Below are positions 1 through 7,684 of a stretch of DNA of 34,344 nt, in pieces (the first letter of the stretch is position 1; each line of letters starts with the position of its first letter). The stretch covers positions 1-34,344 of the forward strand of contig JAZNCH010000011.1 of NCBI GenBank assembly GCA_045587445.1, read 5' to 3'. A model generated the notes under the pieces. The model was not told the origin of the DNA. It saw nothing but the letters and a program-made list of their open reading frames with translations, and did no database searches. Both the position numbers and the translations under genes were made by a program. The stretch is from RGIG1995 sp045587445. Its GTDB lineage: Bacteria > Bacillota > Clostridia > Oscillospirales > CAG-272.

Positions 1-208
1 GAAAGAAAGCGGGGGGGGCAATTTCTTTATAAAGAATAGCCCTTATTACTATATCTAAAAACACTGCCTTTACTTTAGCTTACAAAATGAAACAATCCCC
101 CCGCCGTAAAATTTTAAAAAATGAAGTTCTTTAAAATCTACAACGTCGGGGGAGCTGTTTATCACTTTTATGATTTCGTATCATTTCTAAAAAAGGAGAT
201 TTACACTT
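1..208. other. Upstream gap / phage intergenic leader
   Basis: No convincing gene is seen here. A G-rich block (GCGGGGGGGG near 10-17) can pair with CCCCCCGCC near 97-106, and TTCTTTATAAAGAA (near 23-36) is palindromic, so the stretch may hold a processed or terminated end of an upstream phage transcript. A ribosome binding site (AAAAAAGGAG, about 190-199) serves the gene at 209. Confidence 0.35.
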
Positions 209-421
209 ATGAAAAATACAAATAAGGATTTAGTACCCATATTTATACCGCGTCGTTTCAAGGGCGACGACGTTCGCACCGTTTCCGTTAACGGCAAATA
301 TAAGCATATCCCCACCGGCAAACAGTTCTTTATCGAAAGATGCTTTGCCGAAGCCGTTTCAAACGCTATGCTTGCAGATGAAATGGCTGAAAAATTTAAA
401 GCTTCTGTCGCAAACGACTAA
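209..421 (+). CDS. Small phage virion-associated protein (unknown function)
   Basis: A 70-residue protein that starts at ATG behind an AAAAAAGGAG ribosome binding site. The N-terminal part has the pattern 'IFIPRR ... VSVNGKYKHIPTGKQF', followed by a helical tail. From general knowledge, short proteins with an 'I-x-I-P-R ... V-N-G-x-x-x-x-I-x-x-G-K' layout are common in Firmicutes phage structural modules, between capsid/neck and tail genes; their role is not settled. It is the first of a closely packed co-directional series (29 nt to the next gene), so a virion role is inferred from context. Confidence is high that it is a gene and low on function. Confidence 0.6.
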   Translation: MKNTNKDLVPIFIPRRFKGDDVRTVSVNGKYKHIPTGKQFFIERCFAEAVSNAMLADEMAEKFKASVAND

Positions 422-449
422 ATCATTTCCAACAAAGGAGGCTTACGCT

Positions 450-824
450 ATGACTCTGAAAGAAGCTATCGTTAAATTCGATACGGAAAAAAGCAACACT
501 ATCCCTGACGAGCTGAAAATAGGGTGGCTCTCCTCGCTCGATTCTTCGGTATTTCACACCATAGTTTTAACCCACGAAAATACCGAAAATATTTCTTTTT
601 CGCCCTATACTGCCGAAACCTCGGAGGATACTGTCCTCATTATCCCCGAGCCTTTCACCGACATATATTTTCACTATCTCGCAATGAAATCCGACCTCTA
701 CTACTCCGACATCAACAAATACAACATTGACCTGTCGCTTTATTCTTCCCTCTACCTCGATTTCGAAAGATACTACAACAGAAAATATATGCCCCAAAAA
801 ATAACGCAGAATTTTAACGTCTGA
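450..824 (+). CDS. Hypothetical phage protein (124 aa)
   Basis: The open frame extends back to 345, but the ATG at 450 has a strong AAAGGAGG ribosome binding site (434-441), whereas the upstream ATG lies inside the preceding gene. The start is therefore set at 450, giving 124 residues beginning MTLKEAIVKF. I do not recognise the family. The protein is acidic, contains several Tyr/Asp-rich stretches ('DIYFHYLAMKSDLYYSD') and has no signal peptide or membrane segment. Its position just before the large propeller-like structural protein, in the same orientation with a 21-nt gap, suggests a neck or head-completion role. Small connector proteins of similar size occupy this place in other phages, but that is inference. 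Confidence 0.6.
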   Translation: MTLKEAIVKFDTEKSNTIPDELKIGWLSSLDSSVFHTIVLTHENTENISFSPYTAETSEDTVLIIPEPFTDIYFHYLAMKSDLYYSDINKYNIDLSLYSSLYLDFERYYNRKYMPQKITQNFNV

Positions 825-845
825 CTGTAATGGAGGTAAATATAT

Positions 846-2639
846 ATGCACTTTCCACTATTATCACAACCCAAAACTACAGAAAGCGTTATACGCACTT
901 TCGGCGGTATTGACACCACGATAAGCTGTCCCGAAAACTGTTTTTCCGACACCAAAAACACATCTTCTTCCCTCTTCCCCATACTTTCAACAAGGGATAA
1001 GCGGTATTCGCTATCTGTTTTTAATTCTGTTCCGACGGCTCTCCATACAATAAACGGTATTACCTGTACCGCAGGAACTTCGCTTTACTACAACGGTGTC
1101 CTCCAGTATGACAGCCTTTCGCCCGACACCTCAAAACAGCTCGTATCTATGGGCAGAAACGTCATCGTCTTCCCCGACGGATATTACATAAACACGTTAG
1201 AGGTTGACAAAAACGGACTTTGCACCGAAAGAGGCAGTCTGACACCGGAGGTTAGCTACGGCGGCGGTACGTTAGTATCAATATATCCTTGTGTTAACGG
1301 ACTTCCTATACCTGTCAACTCCGACGTTCCTCCCGACCCTACGGAAAATCCTCTTTGGCTCGACAACAGAAACTCCCCCTCCACGTTAATGCAGTATTCA
1401 GAAGAAGTGGGCGATTGGGTGGAAATACAGCCCGATTGCTGTTGCATTGAAGCAGAGTATATTGACGTATACTTTTCTGTGGGGGACACAATAGAAATTC
1501 GTGGTCTTGATTCGAGAATTGACGGCAAGGCAAACGTTCTTAAGCATCCGAAAAACAGAATCGTCATTGATAAACAATTCGATTCGCTTGAAGTATTTGA
1601 AATATATGACGAGCAAAACTGCAAAATAAAAAAACTTTTGCCGATTATGGATTTTGTGTGCGAACACCAGAACCGACTTTTCGGCTGTCGCTACGGACTT
1701 GACCACAACGGCAATTTCGTTAACGAAATATACGCCTCAAAATTAGGTTCTCCGGGGGTATGGAACGCATTCTACGGCTTATCCACCGACAGCTACTCCG
1801 CATCGTGCGGAAGCGAGGGTCCATTTACCGGTGTCATATCCCACATGGGCTACGTCGTTTTTTTCAAGGAAAACAAGATACATAGGCTCTTTGGTACGAA
1901 GCCGTCAAATTATACGTTATACGAGGACTCCTTCGCCGGAGTAAAGCTGGGCAGCGAAAAATCGCTCTGTCTGCACAACGGAACACTCTATTATCACGGA
2001 AAGGACGGCGTCTATTCGTATGCGGGAAGCACTCCCACGCTTCTGTCAAGGGCTATCGGCAACCTATCTTTCAAAAATGCCGTCGCCGCCATTTGCAAAA
2101 ACAAATATTATATAAGCCTTTTAACGCCGAGCGGTACGCCTATTCTTTACGTATACGACACCGAAAGAAACATCTGGCACAAAGAAGATTCTTCAAGATA
2201 TACGCATATGTCATCGCTCGATAATAATATAATCGGCTTTAAAGAAGATAACGGCAAATACTCTGCCGAGCTTGTCGCGGGGGGCGAAAAGCCCTATATC
2301 CTAAGCATATTAGGTGCTTCTCCGAAAAAAGAAGCAAACTTTGACTGGTATGCGGAAACGTCGGATATAGGCTTTTTTACCGACGATGCAAAGACTTTAA
2401 CAAGGTTAGCCCTAAGGCTGCAGCTCGACTGGGGAAGCTCCCTACGGCTATATATTATGACGGATTCAAGCGGTGTATGGAAGAGCTGCGGCTCACTTCT
2501 TGGAGGTAAATTAAAGTCGTTTACCTTAAACGTTGCTCCGCCTCGATGCGACCACCTTCGACTGAAATTTGTCGGACACGGCGGCTGTAAAATATATTCG
2601 CTCTCCAAAGTATTTGAATATTCGGGCGAGGTGATATAG
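846..2639 (+). CDS. Phage structural protein with propeller-like repeats
   Basis: A 597-residue protein whose ATG start follows TGGAGGT. The centre (about residues 270-470) is built of short beta-rich units such as 'HQNRLFGCRYG', 'MGYVVFFKENKIHRLFG', 'SLCLHNGTLYYHGKDGVYSYAG' and 'NKYYISLL', each a hydrophobic strand plus turn, as expected of a beta-propeller. The phrase 'VFFKENKIHRLFGT' recalls tail-stabilisation or hub proteins of short-tailed phages (the P22 gp10-like group); this is a resemblance recalled from family knowledge, not an alignment. No signal peptide or membrane segment is seen. It overlaps nothing and is followed after 2 nt by the fibre-like gene at 2642, suggesting tight co-translation. 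Other possibility: a baseplate hub of a siphovirus. Confidence 0.55.
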   Translation: MHFPLLSQPKTTESVIRTFGGIDTTISCPENCFSDTKNTSSSLFPILSTRDKRYSLSVFNSVPTALHTINGITCTAGTSLYYNGVLQYDSLSPDTSKQLVSMGRNVIVFPDGYYINTLEVDKNGLCTERGSLTPEVSYGGGTLVSIYPCVNGLPIPVNSDVPPDPTENPLWLDNRNSPSTLMQYSEEVGDWVEIQPDCCCIEAEYIDVYFSVGDTIEIRGLDSRIDGKANVLKHPKNRIVIDKQFDSLEVFEIYDEQNCKIKKLLPIMDFVCEHQNRLFGCRYGLDHNGNFVNEIYASKLGSPGVWNAFYGLSTDSYSASCGSEGPFTGVISHMGYVVFFKENKIHRLFGTKPSNYTLYEDSFAGVKLGSEKSLCLHNGTLYYHGKDGVYSYAGSTPTLLSRAIGNLSFKNAVAAICKNKYYISLLTPSGTPILYVYDTERNIWHKEDSSRYTHMSSLDNNIIGFKEDNGKYSAELVAGGEKPYILSILGASPKKEANFDWYAETSDIGFFTDDAKTLTRLALRLQLDWGSSLRLYIMTDSSGVWKSCGSLLGGKLKSFTLNVAPPRCDHLRLKFVGHGGCKIYSLSKVFEYSGEVI

Positions 2640-2641
2640 AT

Positions 2642-3586
2642 ATGTTTTCAAACATCACCCTACCCACTCTTGAAGAAATTTCCGACAGAAACAACGCAGA
2701 AAAAATACGCGGTTATCTTGCCACACTGCACGACCAACTGCGGTATATGATGCTCAATATTGATACCGACAACCTTTCCGACGGACTTAAAACCACTATA
2801 TCCGACGCCTCTGAAAACGCTGAGTTTTCCAAAAACAACGTCTTACAGTTAAAAGAAAGCATCGTTAGCCTCGACAACAGTATTTCAAAGGTAACACAGT
2901 CTGCCGACAAAATAAACTGGCTTATCAAAGACGGTACGAATTCGACCGACTTTACGCTGACCGGACGTACGGCATCGCTTATTTCAAGTTGTATTGATTT
3001 TTCGGGCTACGTTAAATTCAACGACCTTGCCGTAAGCGGTTCGACGGCCATCAACGGAAGCAATATTATAACCGGCTCGCTGTCCGCAGATAAAATATCG
3101 GTAGGCGACCTGTCTGCTCTATCCGCATCTATCGGCGGTTGGTATTTGAATTCGTCGGGACTCTCAACGTCGGCATCGGGCTACGGTTCACTTTCGCTTA
3201 ATTCCGCCGCTTCTTCCGACTCATATTGGCTTAAGGCTACTAACGCCAACGGCTATACCACTTTTTATATCGCAAAAAGCGGAGCTTGTTACTTCAACGG
3301 AAACTATATATCAAACGGAAGCATAACCGCAAACAAAATTACCACCGACACCGAAAACCGACTCGACTTAACTAACAACTACAACGGCATTAAGGTAGGA
3401 AGCAGTATGTACGTTACGAACGGTAGCGTAACGAGACGTATCTTCGTTAATCCCGCAGGTATTCTTACCTTTGATACCGGAAGCGGTACAGCCACCTTTT
3501 CCCTTGCCTTAACGCGAAACGGTTCTGCTTACACTCTTTCCGTACTGAACGGTTCGGGACAGACCGTCGGCAATATCAACCTTTAA
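2642..3586 (+). CDS. Phage tail-fibre / minor structural protein (gp58-like)
   Basis: A 314-residue protein. Residues 1-100 are a helical, coiled-coil-forming region ('LRYMMLNIDTDNLSDGL' and onward), the usual N-terminal stalk of Firmicutes minor structural proteins. After it comes the recurrent pattern 'GYVKFNDLAVSGSTAINGSN', continuing 'IITGSLSADKI', seen widely in gp58-like/hyaluronidase-type tail fibres. The second half is Ser/Gly/Asn-rich and strand-like, as in elongated beta-helical shafts. It begins 2 nt after the propeller gene's stop codon. Its likely role is a side fibre or appendage at the tail tip. No enzymatic residues are recognisable. Confidence 0.65.
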   Translation: MFSNITLPTLEEISDRNNAEKIRGYLATLHDQLRYMMLNIDTDNLSDGLKTTISDASENAEFSKNNVLQLKESIVSLDNSISKVTQSADKINWLIKDGTNSTDFTLTGRTASLISSCIDFSGYVKFNDLAVSGSTAINGSNIITGSLSADKISVGDLSALSASIGGWYLNSSGLSTSASGYGSLSLNSAASSDSYWLKATNANGYTTFYIAKSGACYFNGNYISNGSITANKITTDTENRLDLTNNYNGIKVGSSMYVTNGSVTRRIFVNPAGILTFDTGSGTATFSLALTRNGSAYTLSVLNGSGQTVGNINL

Positions 3587-3605
3587 AATTTAAGGAGAAA
3601 CAAAA

Positions 3606-3962
3606 ATGACAGTAAAAAATATTGACCTGCTTAAATGCGTTACCCCTATGAAAGTGCTCTGCGAAAAAGATAATATCGGCTTTTTAACTTCCCTTTCCAT
3701 AAGCAAGAACGTTCACGAAATAGACAAGGCACTTGAAAATTATCTTAAACATAAACAGGCTCTTAACGAAAAATATCTTGTAAACGGAAACAACACGCAG
3801 ACTATAAAAAGCGGTTGTGAGGAGGAATATTTACGCGAAATAACTGAGCTTAACGACAGAGAAATCAGTATATCTATCGAAACCATAGACGCAAACGAGC
3901 TTTCGGCTATAACCTTTCCCCCGAAATACGTAGAAGGAATATCCTTTATGCTCGATATGTAA
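3606..3962 (+). CDS. Hypothetical phage protein, DUF1617-like
   Basis: A 118-residue protein starting at ATG with AAGGAGAAA upstream. It is mostly alpha-helical in appearance ('EIDKALENYLKHKQALNEKYL ') and ends with a segment rich in Ile/Glu ('EISISIETIDANEL'). The layout of an N-terminal 'N-x-x-L-L' stretch, long helix and terminal Glu-Ile strand resembles DUF1617 phage proteins found between fibre and lysis genes. That similarity is from memory of the pattern and is weak. It lies 20 nt after the fibre gene and 16 nt before the next, inside the structural run. Confidence 0.55.
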   Translation: MTVKNIDLLKCVTPMKVLCEKDNIGFLTSLSISKNVHEIDKALENYLKHKQALNEKYLVNGNNTQTIKSGCEEEYLREITELNDREISISIETIDANELSAITFPPKYVEGISFMLDM

Positions 3963-3978
3963 AAAGGAGTGATATAAC

Positions 3979-4992
3979 TTGGCTACAACTCTCACGAAAA
4001 AGAAATACGAGGAAAGCGAAAAGGTAAAGGAAGCTTTCCAAAATTACAACGATTACAAAGATAATAATAAACCGCAAGACTTTGTCTTTTCCGATGCCGA
4101 GCTTTTAACTCAAACGCAAAACGAATTCTTCAACAAGGAGGACTTTTCCTACGACCTTGAAAGCGATGCTCTATATAAGCAATATAAGAAAAACTATATT
4201 GAGCAGGGTAAACAGGCTATGGAAGACTCCGTCGGTAATGCATCGGCTCTGTCGGGCGGTTACGGCAATTCATACGCACAGACGGCGGGTTTAAAGGCTT
4301 ACAACAGCTACCTCGACAAGCTGAATAACGTCGTTCCCGAGCTGTATCAAATGGCGTATTCGCGTTACAACGATGAATTAAAAAATCTTGAAAATAAGCT
4401 GGGGTATCTTACCGACAAGAACAAAGAAGAATATTCGCGTTATCTTGACAGTTATAATATCTACACCGACGAGGTAAACGCTCTGCGTAACCTCTATCTT
4501 AATGAATACAAAAATGATATGGCTATTCAGGACAGCGAATGGGAATCGGCTTATAAGCTTGCTATGAAAGAGCAGGAAAAAGCTATTGCCGATGCCGAAA
4601 TAGGTTACAAATACTATGCGGCTAACCTGAATCAGCAGCAGTTTGACGCAAAGCTCGCCGCAGAACAGGCGAGGTTCGATGCCGAAATGTCATATCAGCA
4701 GAGCCGCGATGAAGAAGAGGATAAATACCGCCAACAAGAGCTTCAAATCGAAAGAAAAAAGGTCGTAAACGAAAACACACAGTTCTGGGCGGAGTTCGAC
4801 GAAAAAACGAAAGACTATATCAGTCAAAATGAGCTTTATATTATGCAGGCGAACGGTCAGCTTTACGACGTATTGTCGGCTCTCGACTACAACTACGAGG
4901 ACGATTCTACGGTAAGATATAAGGCTCTCGTTATGGGAATCGACGAAGACTACATCGACTCGTACTTTGAAGCAAAATACAAACGGAGGTAA
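3979..4992 (+). CDS. Coiled-coil phage protein with Gly/Tyr 'SGGYGNSYAQTAG' motif
   Basis: A 337-residue protein initiating at TTG (3979), chosen because AAAAAGGAG lies 10-18 nt upstream and no ATG is available. It is almost wholly alpha-helical and charged. Two helical halves flank a short conserved-looking centre, 'NASALSGGYGNSYAQTAG' (about residues 87-104). Residues 180-270 are rich in Gln/Glu/Ala ('FDAKLAAEQARFDAEMSYQQ'), typical of long coiled coils. I recall similar proteins in Firmicutes prophages annotated only as hypothetical. A virion-internal, ejection or scaffolding-like role is possible but unproven. It sits between the structural genes and the receptor-binding gene, which starts 3 nt after its stop. 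Confidence 0.6.
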   Translation: MATTLTKKKYEESEKVKEAFQNYNDYKDNNKPQDFVFSDAELLTQTQNEFFNKEDFSYDLESDALYKQYKKNYIEQGKQAMEDSVGNASALSGGYGNSYAQTAGLKAYNSYLDKLNNVVPELYQMAYSRYNDELKNLENKLGYLTDKNKEEYSRYLDSYNIYTDEVNALRNLYLNEYKNDMAIQDSEWESAYKLAMKEQEKAIADAEIGYKYYAANLNQQQFDAKLAAEQARFDAEMSYQQSRDEEEDKYRQQELQIERKKVVNENTQFWAEFDEKTKDYISQNELYIMQANGQLYDVLSALDYNYEDDSTVRYKALVMGIDEDYIDSYFEAKYKRR

Positions 4993-4995
4993 TTT

Positions 4996-6747
4996 ATGAG
5001 ATATATTAATTTATCGGTTCAGCAGTCCGATATAAAAATAAAAAAAGAACTTAACTTTAATCAAGTTCCCTTAACCTGCGGTTCTGTTAACGATATTGCC
5101 TGCCGTTTCGCCTTTTCAAAAGAATGGAACGACTATCCCGTAAAGGTCGCTGTTTTTTCGGGAAGCGGTAAAAGCATAAACGTTGCACTTACAGGTGATA
5201 CTGCTGTTATTCCTTGGGAATGTCTTACCGCCGAGGGAGGTGAGCTTACCGTCGGTATCGTGGGACTATGCGACCTGCCCGACACCAACTCGTATAAACA
5301 GCTTAATACCGAATACGTCAGCCTCGGCATTATAGTTTCGGGTGCTGATATTGCTTCCGACAAGACCGACAACGCTCCCTCTCCCGACTTAGCTGAACAG
5401 CTTCTTCTTGCCGTTAACGACGTTATAACCTCTGAAGCCGAACGCAAAATCGGTTATGCCGATATGCAGAGCAGACTGTCAGAGGCAGAAAAAAATCTCG
5501 GTGAGTTATCACAACAAACAAAAACAACGCTCGACTCACACGTTACCGGAGAAATTATGAGCGATAACGGTGCACACAACTTCCGTATAAAGAATAAGAT
5601 GCTTGAATTCTTCGACGGAAGAGCTTGGAAAAACGTCGAGCTTCAAAGAAACTACAAAATTATGTCGGTTTTGATTGATCCACTTAACATGAACCCAAAT
5701 TCTGCCATAACCTATACCGATGATGCCCAAACTCTTACCCCTAAAGACTCCGCTTGGGATAACTTCTTCGGTCACTATCCCGTACTCCTCAAAAACGGCC
5801 AAGAGGTAGGCAGACTCAAAACGACGGACTTTTCAAAATTTGAAGATGATACTCCCATTTCCTTTGATGACAACGGAGAATACGATGTCTGTATCGCATA
5901 CCCGAGACGCGGAATAAGAGTAGAAAACGTAGGTAATCGCATTAAGCTCAGTATGACAGACAACCCCGACCTATACGGCTTCGAGTACAACGCTCACCGT
6001 TTCAACAACGACCACAAAAATATTTTCTACGTCGGTGCATACCTTGCTTCTTTAAGTGAAACCTCCGATGGAAAAACCGTTATGTCAAGTCTTCCGAACA
6101 AGCCCGTTTCAATCATCAATAACCTCGACGACGCTAAGAATTACGCTAACAGTAAAAATGCATATCTTTTCTCTTATTACCAGTGGTTGTTTATCCAGTG
6201 TATGTACGTAATGAAATACAAAAACTTTGATTCACAGAGCACTGTCTGCAAAGGTTTCATTGCTAACGGCACCTCAATCGAAAATCTCTCTACCGGTATC
6301 ACCGACACATACGGTATGGACTCAAACCTGTTAAGCGTGGCAGATCGCGTATCCGGACAACACCGTTCAAAATTATTTGGTCTTGAAGACATCTACGGGA
6401 CATTGCATCAGTGGCTTGACTGTATTCTTTCAACATCATCGACCGTTTTTGCACATTGGGGTGGTAATCAGCTCGCCTCTATTGCCAAAATTAACGGCTC
6501 ACTTTCAAGTGGATATGCAAACGGTATCGTCGGCACTACGAGTGCAGTTTTTTTACCGAACTCATTTACCGGTTCAAGCTCAACCGGTTATACCGACTGG
6601 GCAGAGGTTTATCCGTCAAGCCGCTGTATTATCGGAGGAGACAACACCGGCGGCTCCGGCGTGGGAATATTCTGTATCAAACTCAGCGAACAGCCCACTG
6701 AAGAAAACAAAACCTATGACAAGTCTGCAAGAATTATGTATATGTAA
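4996..6747 (+). CDS. Phage receptor-binding protein with C-type-lectin-like (DGR-target-like) C terminus
   Basis: A 583-residue protein. Residues 1-115 resemble the upper baseplate (BppU-like) N-terminal domain ('FAFSKEWNDYPVKVAVF', then 'IPWECL ... GELTVGIVG'). Residues 132-180 are helical, a likely trimer stalk. Residues 222-583 show the layout of phage C-type-lectin-fold adhesins: 'YVGAYLASL' (346-354), 'YQWLFIQCMYVMKYKN' (395-410), 'TGITDTYG' (433-440), 'FGLEDIYGTLHQWLDCI' (461-477), a Gly-rich tail 'SRCIIGGDNTGGSGVGIFCI' (542-561) and the end 'SARIMYM'. These match the order of CLec/formylglycine-enzyme-like folds used by targets of diversity-generating retroelements. No reverse transcriptase or template repeat is visible nearby, so diversification is not shown. 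It should bind the host cell surface. Confidence 0.7.
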   Translation: MRYINLSVQQSDIKIKKELNFNQVPLTCGSVNDIACRFAFSKEWNDYPVKVAVFSGSGKSINVALTGDTAVIPWECLTAEGGELTVGIVGLCDLPDTNSYKQLNTEYVSLGIIVSGADIASDKTDNAPSPDLAEQLLLAVNDVITSEAERKIGYADMQSRLSEAEKNLGELSQQTKTTLDSHVTGEIMSDNGAHNFRIKNKMLEFFDGRAWKNVELQRNYKIMSVLIDPLNMNPNSAITYTDDAQTLTPKDSAWDNFFGHYPVLLKNGQEVGRLKTTDFSKFEDDTPISFDDNGEYDVCIAYPRRGIRVENVGNRIKLSMTDNPDLYGFEYNAHRFNNDHKNIFYVGAYLASLSETSDGKTVMSSLPNKPVSIINNLDDAKNYANSKNAYLFSYYQWLFIQCMYVMKYKNFDSQSTVCKGFIANGTSIENLSTGITDTYGMDSNLLSVADRVSGQHRSKLFGLEDIYGTLHQWLDCILSTSSTVFAHWGGNQLASIAKINGSLSSGYANGIVGTTSAVFLPNSFTGSSSTGYTDWAEVYPSSRCIIGGDNTGGSGVGIFCIKLSEQPTEENKTYDKSARIMYM

Positions 6748-6767
6748 AAAGAAAGGAGACTATATTT

Positions 6768-7037
6768 ATGACTGTTTTACATAACGTCTACGGTTCTTAC
6801 GAGCAATCAGCCCCGTTGATTATATCGGGAGATACCGTTTTTATCCACACCGACGTAAAAAAAGTGGATAAAAACGAATTCGGCAAACCTGCGGATAACC
6901 TTTATACTTATACCGAAACGCAATACTCAAAGAATGAATACATCTTGCTCCTTTCACAAAAAAATAACTCTCTCGAAGAACAATTGACCGATACTCACTT
7001 GGCACTCTGTGAGCTTTATGAAATGATTTCACAATAA
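6768..7037 (+). CDS. Small phage protein with C-terminal coiled coil
   Basis: An 89-residue protein with a strong GAAAGGAG ribosome binding site 8-15 nt upstream of ATG. The first half is strand-like ('APLIISGDTVFIHTDVKKVDK'), the second half helical with heptad-like leucines ('YILLLSQKNNSLEEQLTDT'). The family is not recognised. Genes of this size between the receptor-binding protein and the holin often encode fibre-assembly or tail-completion factors in Firmicutes phages. The context supports that guess and nothing in the sequence proves it. Confidence 0.55.
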   Translation: MTVLHNVYGSYEQSAPLIISGDTVFIHTDVKKVDKNEFGKPADNLYTYTETQYSKNEYILLLSQKNNSLEEQLTDTHLALCELYEMISQ

Positions 7038-7074
7038 CCGAACTTTCTCAATATTATGTAAGGAGATGATTTTC

Positions 7075-7176
7075 ATGGCAAAGATATACGCAAATCTTAT
7101 AAAAAAACAACTGAAAACCATAGACGACGTTCCTCTTTCCTTGAAAAACGCCGTGTTACTGCTTCTAAACAGGTAA
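7075..7176 (+). CDS. CD1375-like phage miniprotein (33 aa)
   Basis: A short frame (ATG at 7075, TAA ending at 7176) behind AAGGAGATG. The product begins MAKIYANLIKKQLKTIDDVP and ends in a Leu-rich stretch closing with Asn-Arg. It matches the pattern of the CD1375 family, in which a Met-Ala-x-Ile-Tyr start and 'TIDDVP' precede a helix; members sit just upstream of holins in Clostridia prophages. Function is unknown. It ends 1 nt before the next start codon, so translation is probably coupled. Its length is normal for the family. Confidence 0.7.
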   Translation: MAKIYANLIKKQLKTIDDVPLSLKNAVLLLLNR

Positions 7177-7177
7177 T

Positions 7178-7426
7178 ATGAACATGAACTACGAAATACT
7201 GACCTCACTTGCGGGAATAATCGGAAGCTTTATCGCAACGTTAGCGGGGATTATGATTAACTCGAAGCTAACGAGCTACCGTATAGAACAGCTCGAAATT
7301 AAGGTAGACGGGCACAACAAGGTTATCGACCGTGTATACAACCTCGAAAAGCATACGGCAGTTATGGATGAGGAACTCAAAGTAGCAAACCATAGACTAA
7401 GTGACCTCGAAAAATATCACAGATAA
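7178..7426 (+). CDS. XhlA-like holin-accessory membrane protein
   Basis: An 82-residue protein. Residues 5-28 are a single hydrophobic segment ('LTSLAGIIGSFIATLAGIMI'). The remainder is a charged coiled coil with 'YRIEQLEIKVDGHNKVIDRV', a phrase common to small phage proteins beside holins (XhlA-like). In this family one TM segment plus coiled coil assists membrane lesion formation. It starts 1 nt after the CD1375-like stop and is followed by the holin, so the lysis cassette is compact. The exact subfamily is uncertain. Confidence 0.65.
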   Translation: MNMNYEILTSLAGIIGSFIATLAGIMINSKLTSYRIEQLEIKVDGHNKVIDRVYNLEKHTAVMDEELKVANHRLSDLEKYHR

Positions 7427-7445
7427 AAGGGAGTGTGTTAATATT

Positions 7446-7670
7446 ATGAAAATAGATTGGAAAAAGAAACTGACAAGCAGAAAATTCTGGATTGCAGTTG
7501 TAGGCTTCGTTGTTCCCCTCTTGCTTTCTTTCGGTGTTTCCGAAAACGTTGCGACACAGATAGCGGGAGTAATTATGTCGGGAGCTACCTGTATTGCCTA
7601 TATACTCGGAGAAGGGCTTGTCGATGCCGAATCCTCGGCAAACTATAAAGACAACGATAAAAAAGACTAA
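7446..7670 (+). CDS. Phage holin
   Basis: The open frame reaches back to 7401, but the ATG at 7446 has AAAAGGGAG upstream and gives the typical holin start 'MKIDWKKKLTSRKFW'. The 74-residue product has two hydrophobic segments (about 15-34 'WIAVVGFVVPLLLSF' and 37-57 'VATQIAGVIMSGATCIAYIL') with a short connecting turn and a charged tail, as in small class II holins. It forms membrane holes that release the endolysin or trigger lysis timing. It lies 14 nt upstream of the lysozyme gene, which fixes its role well. Family-level assignment (phi LC3-like or similar) is not certain. Confidence 0.8.
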   Translation: MKIDWKKKLTSRKFWIAVVGFVVPLLLSFGVSENVATQIAGVIMSGATCIAYILGEGLVDAESSANYKDNDKKD

Positions 7671-7684
7671 AAAGGACAGTACCT

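Noticed and set aside
121..225. Small frame of 34 codons starting MKFFKIYNVG upstream of the first phage gene
   Set aside because: It has no ribosome binding site, overlaps the next gene's start and has no recognisable product.
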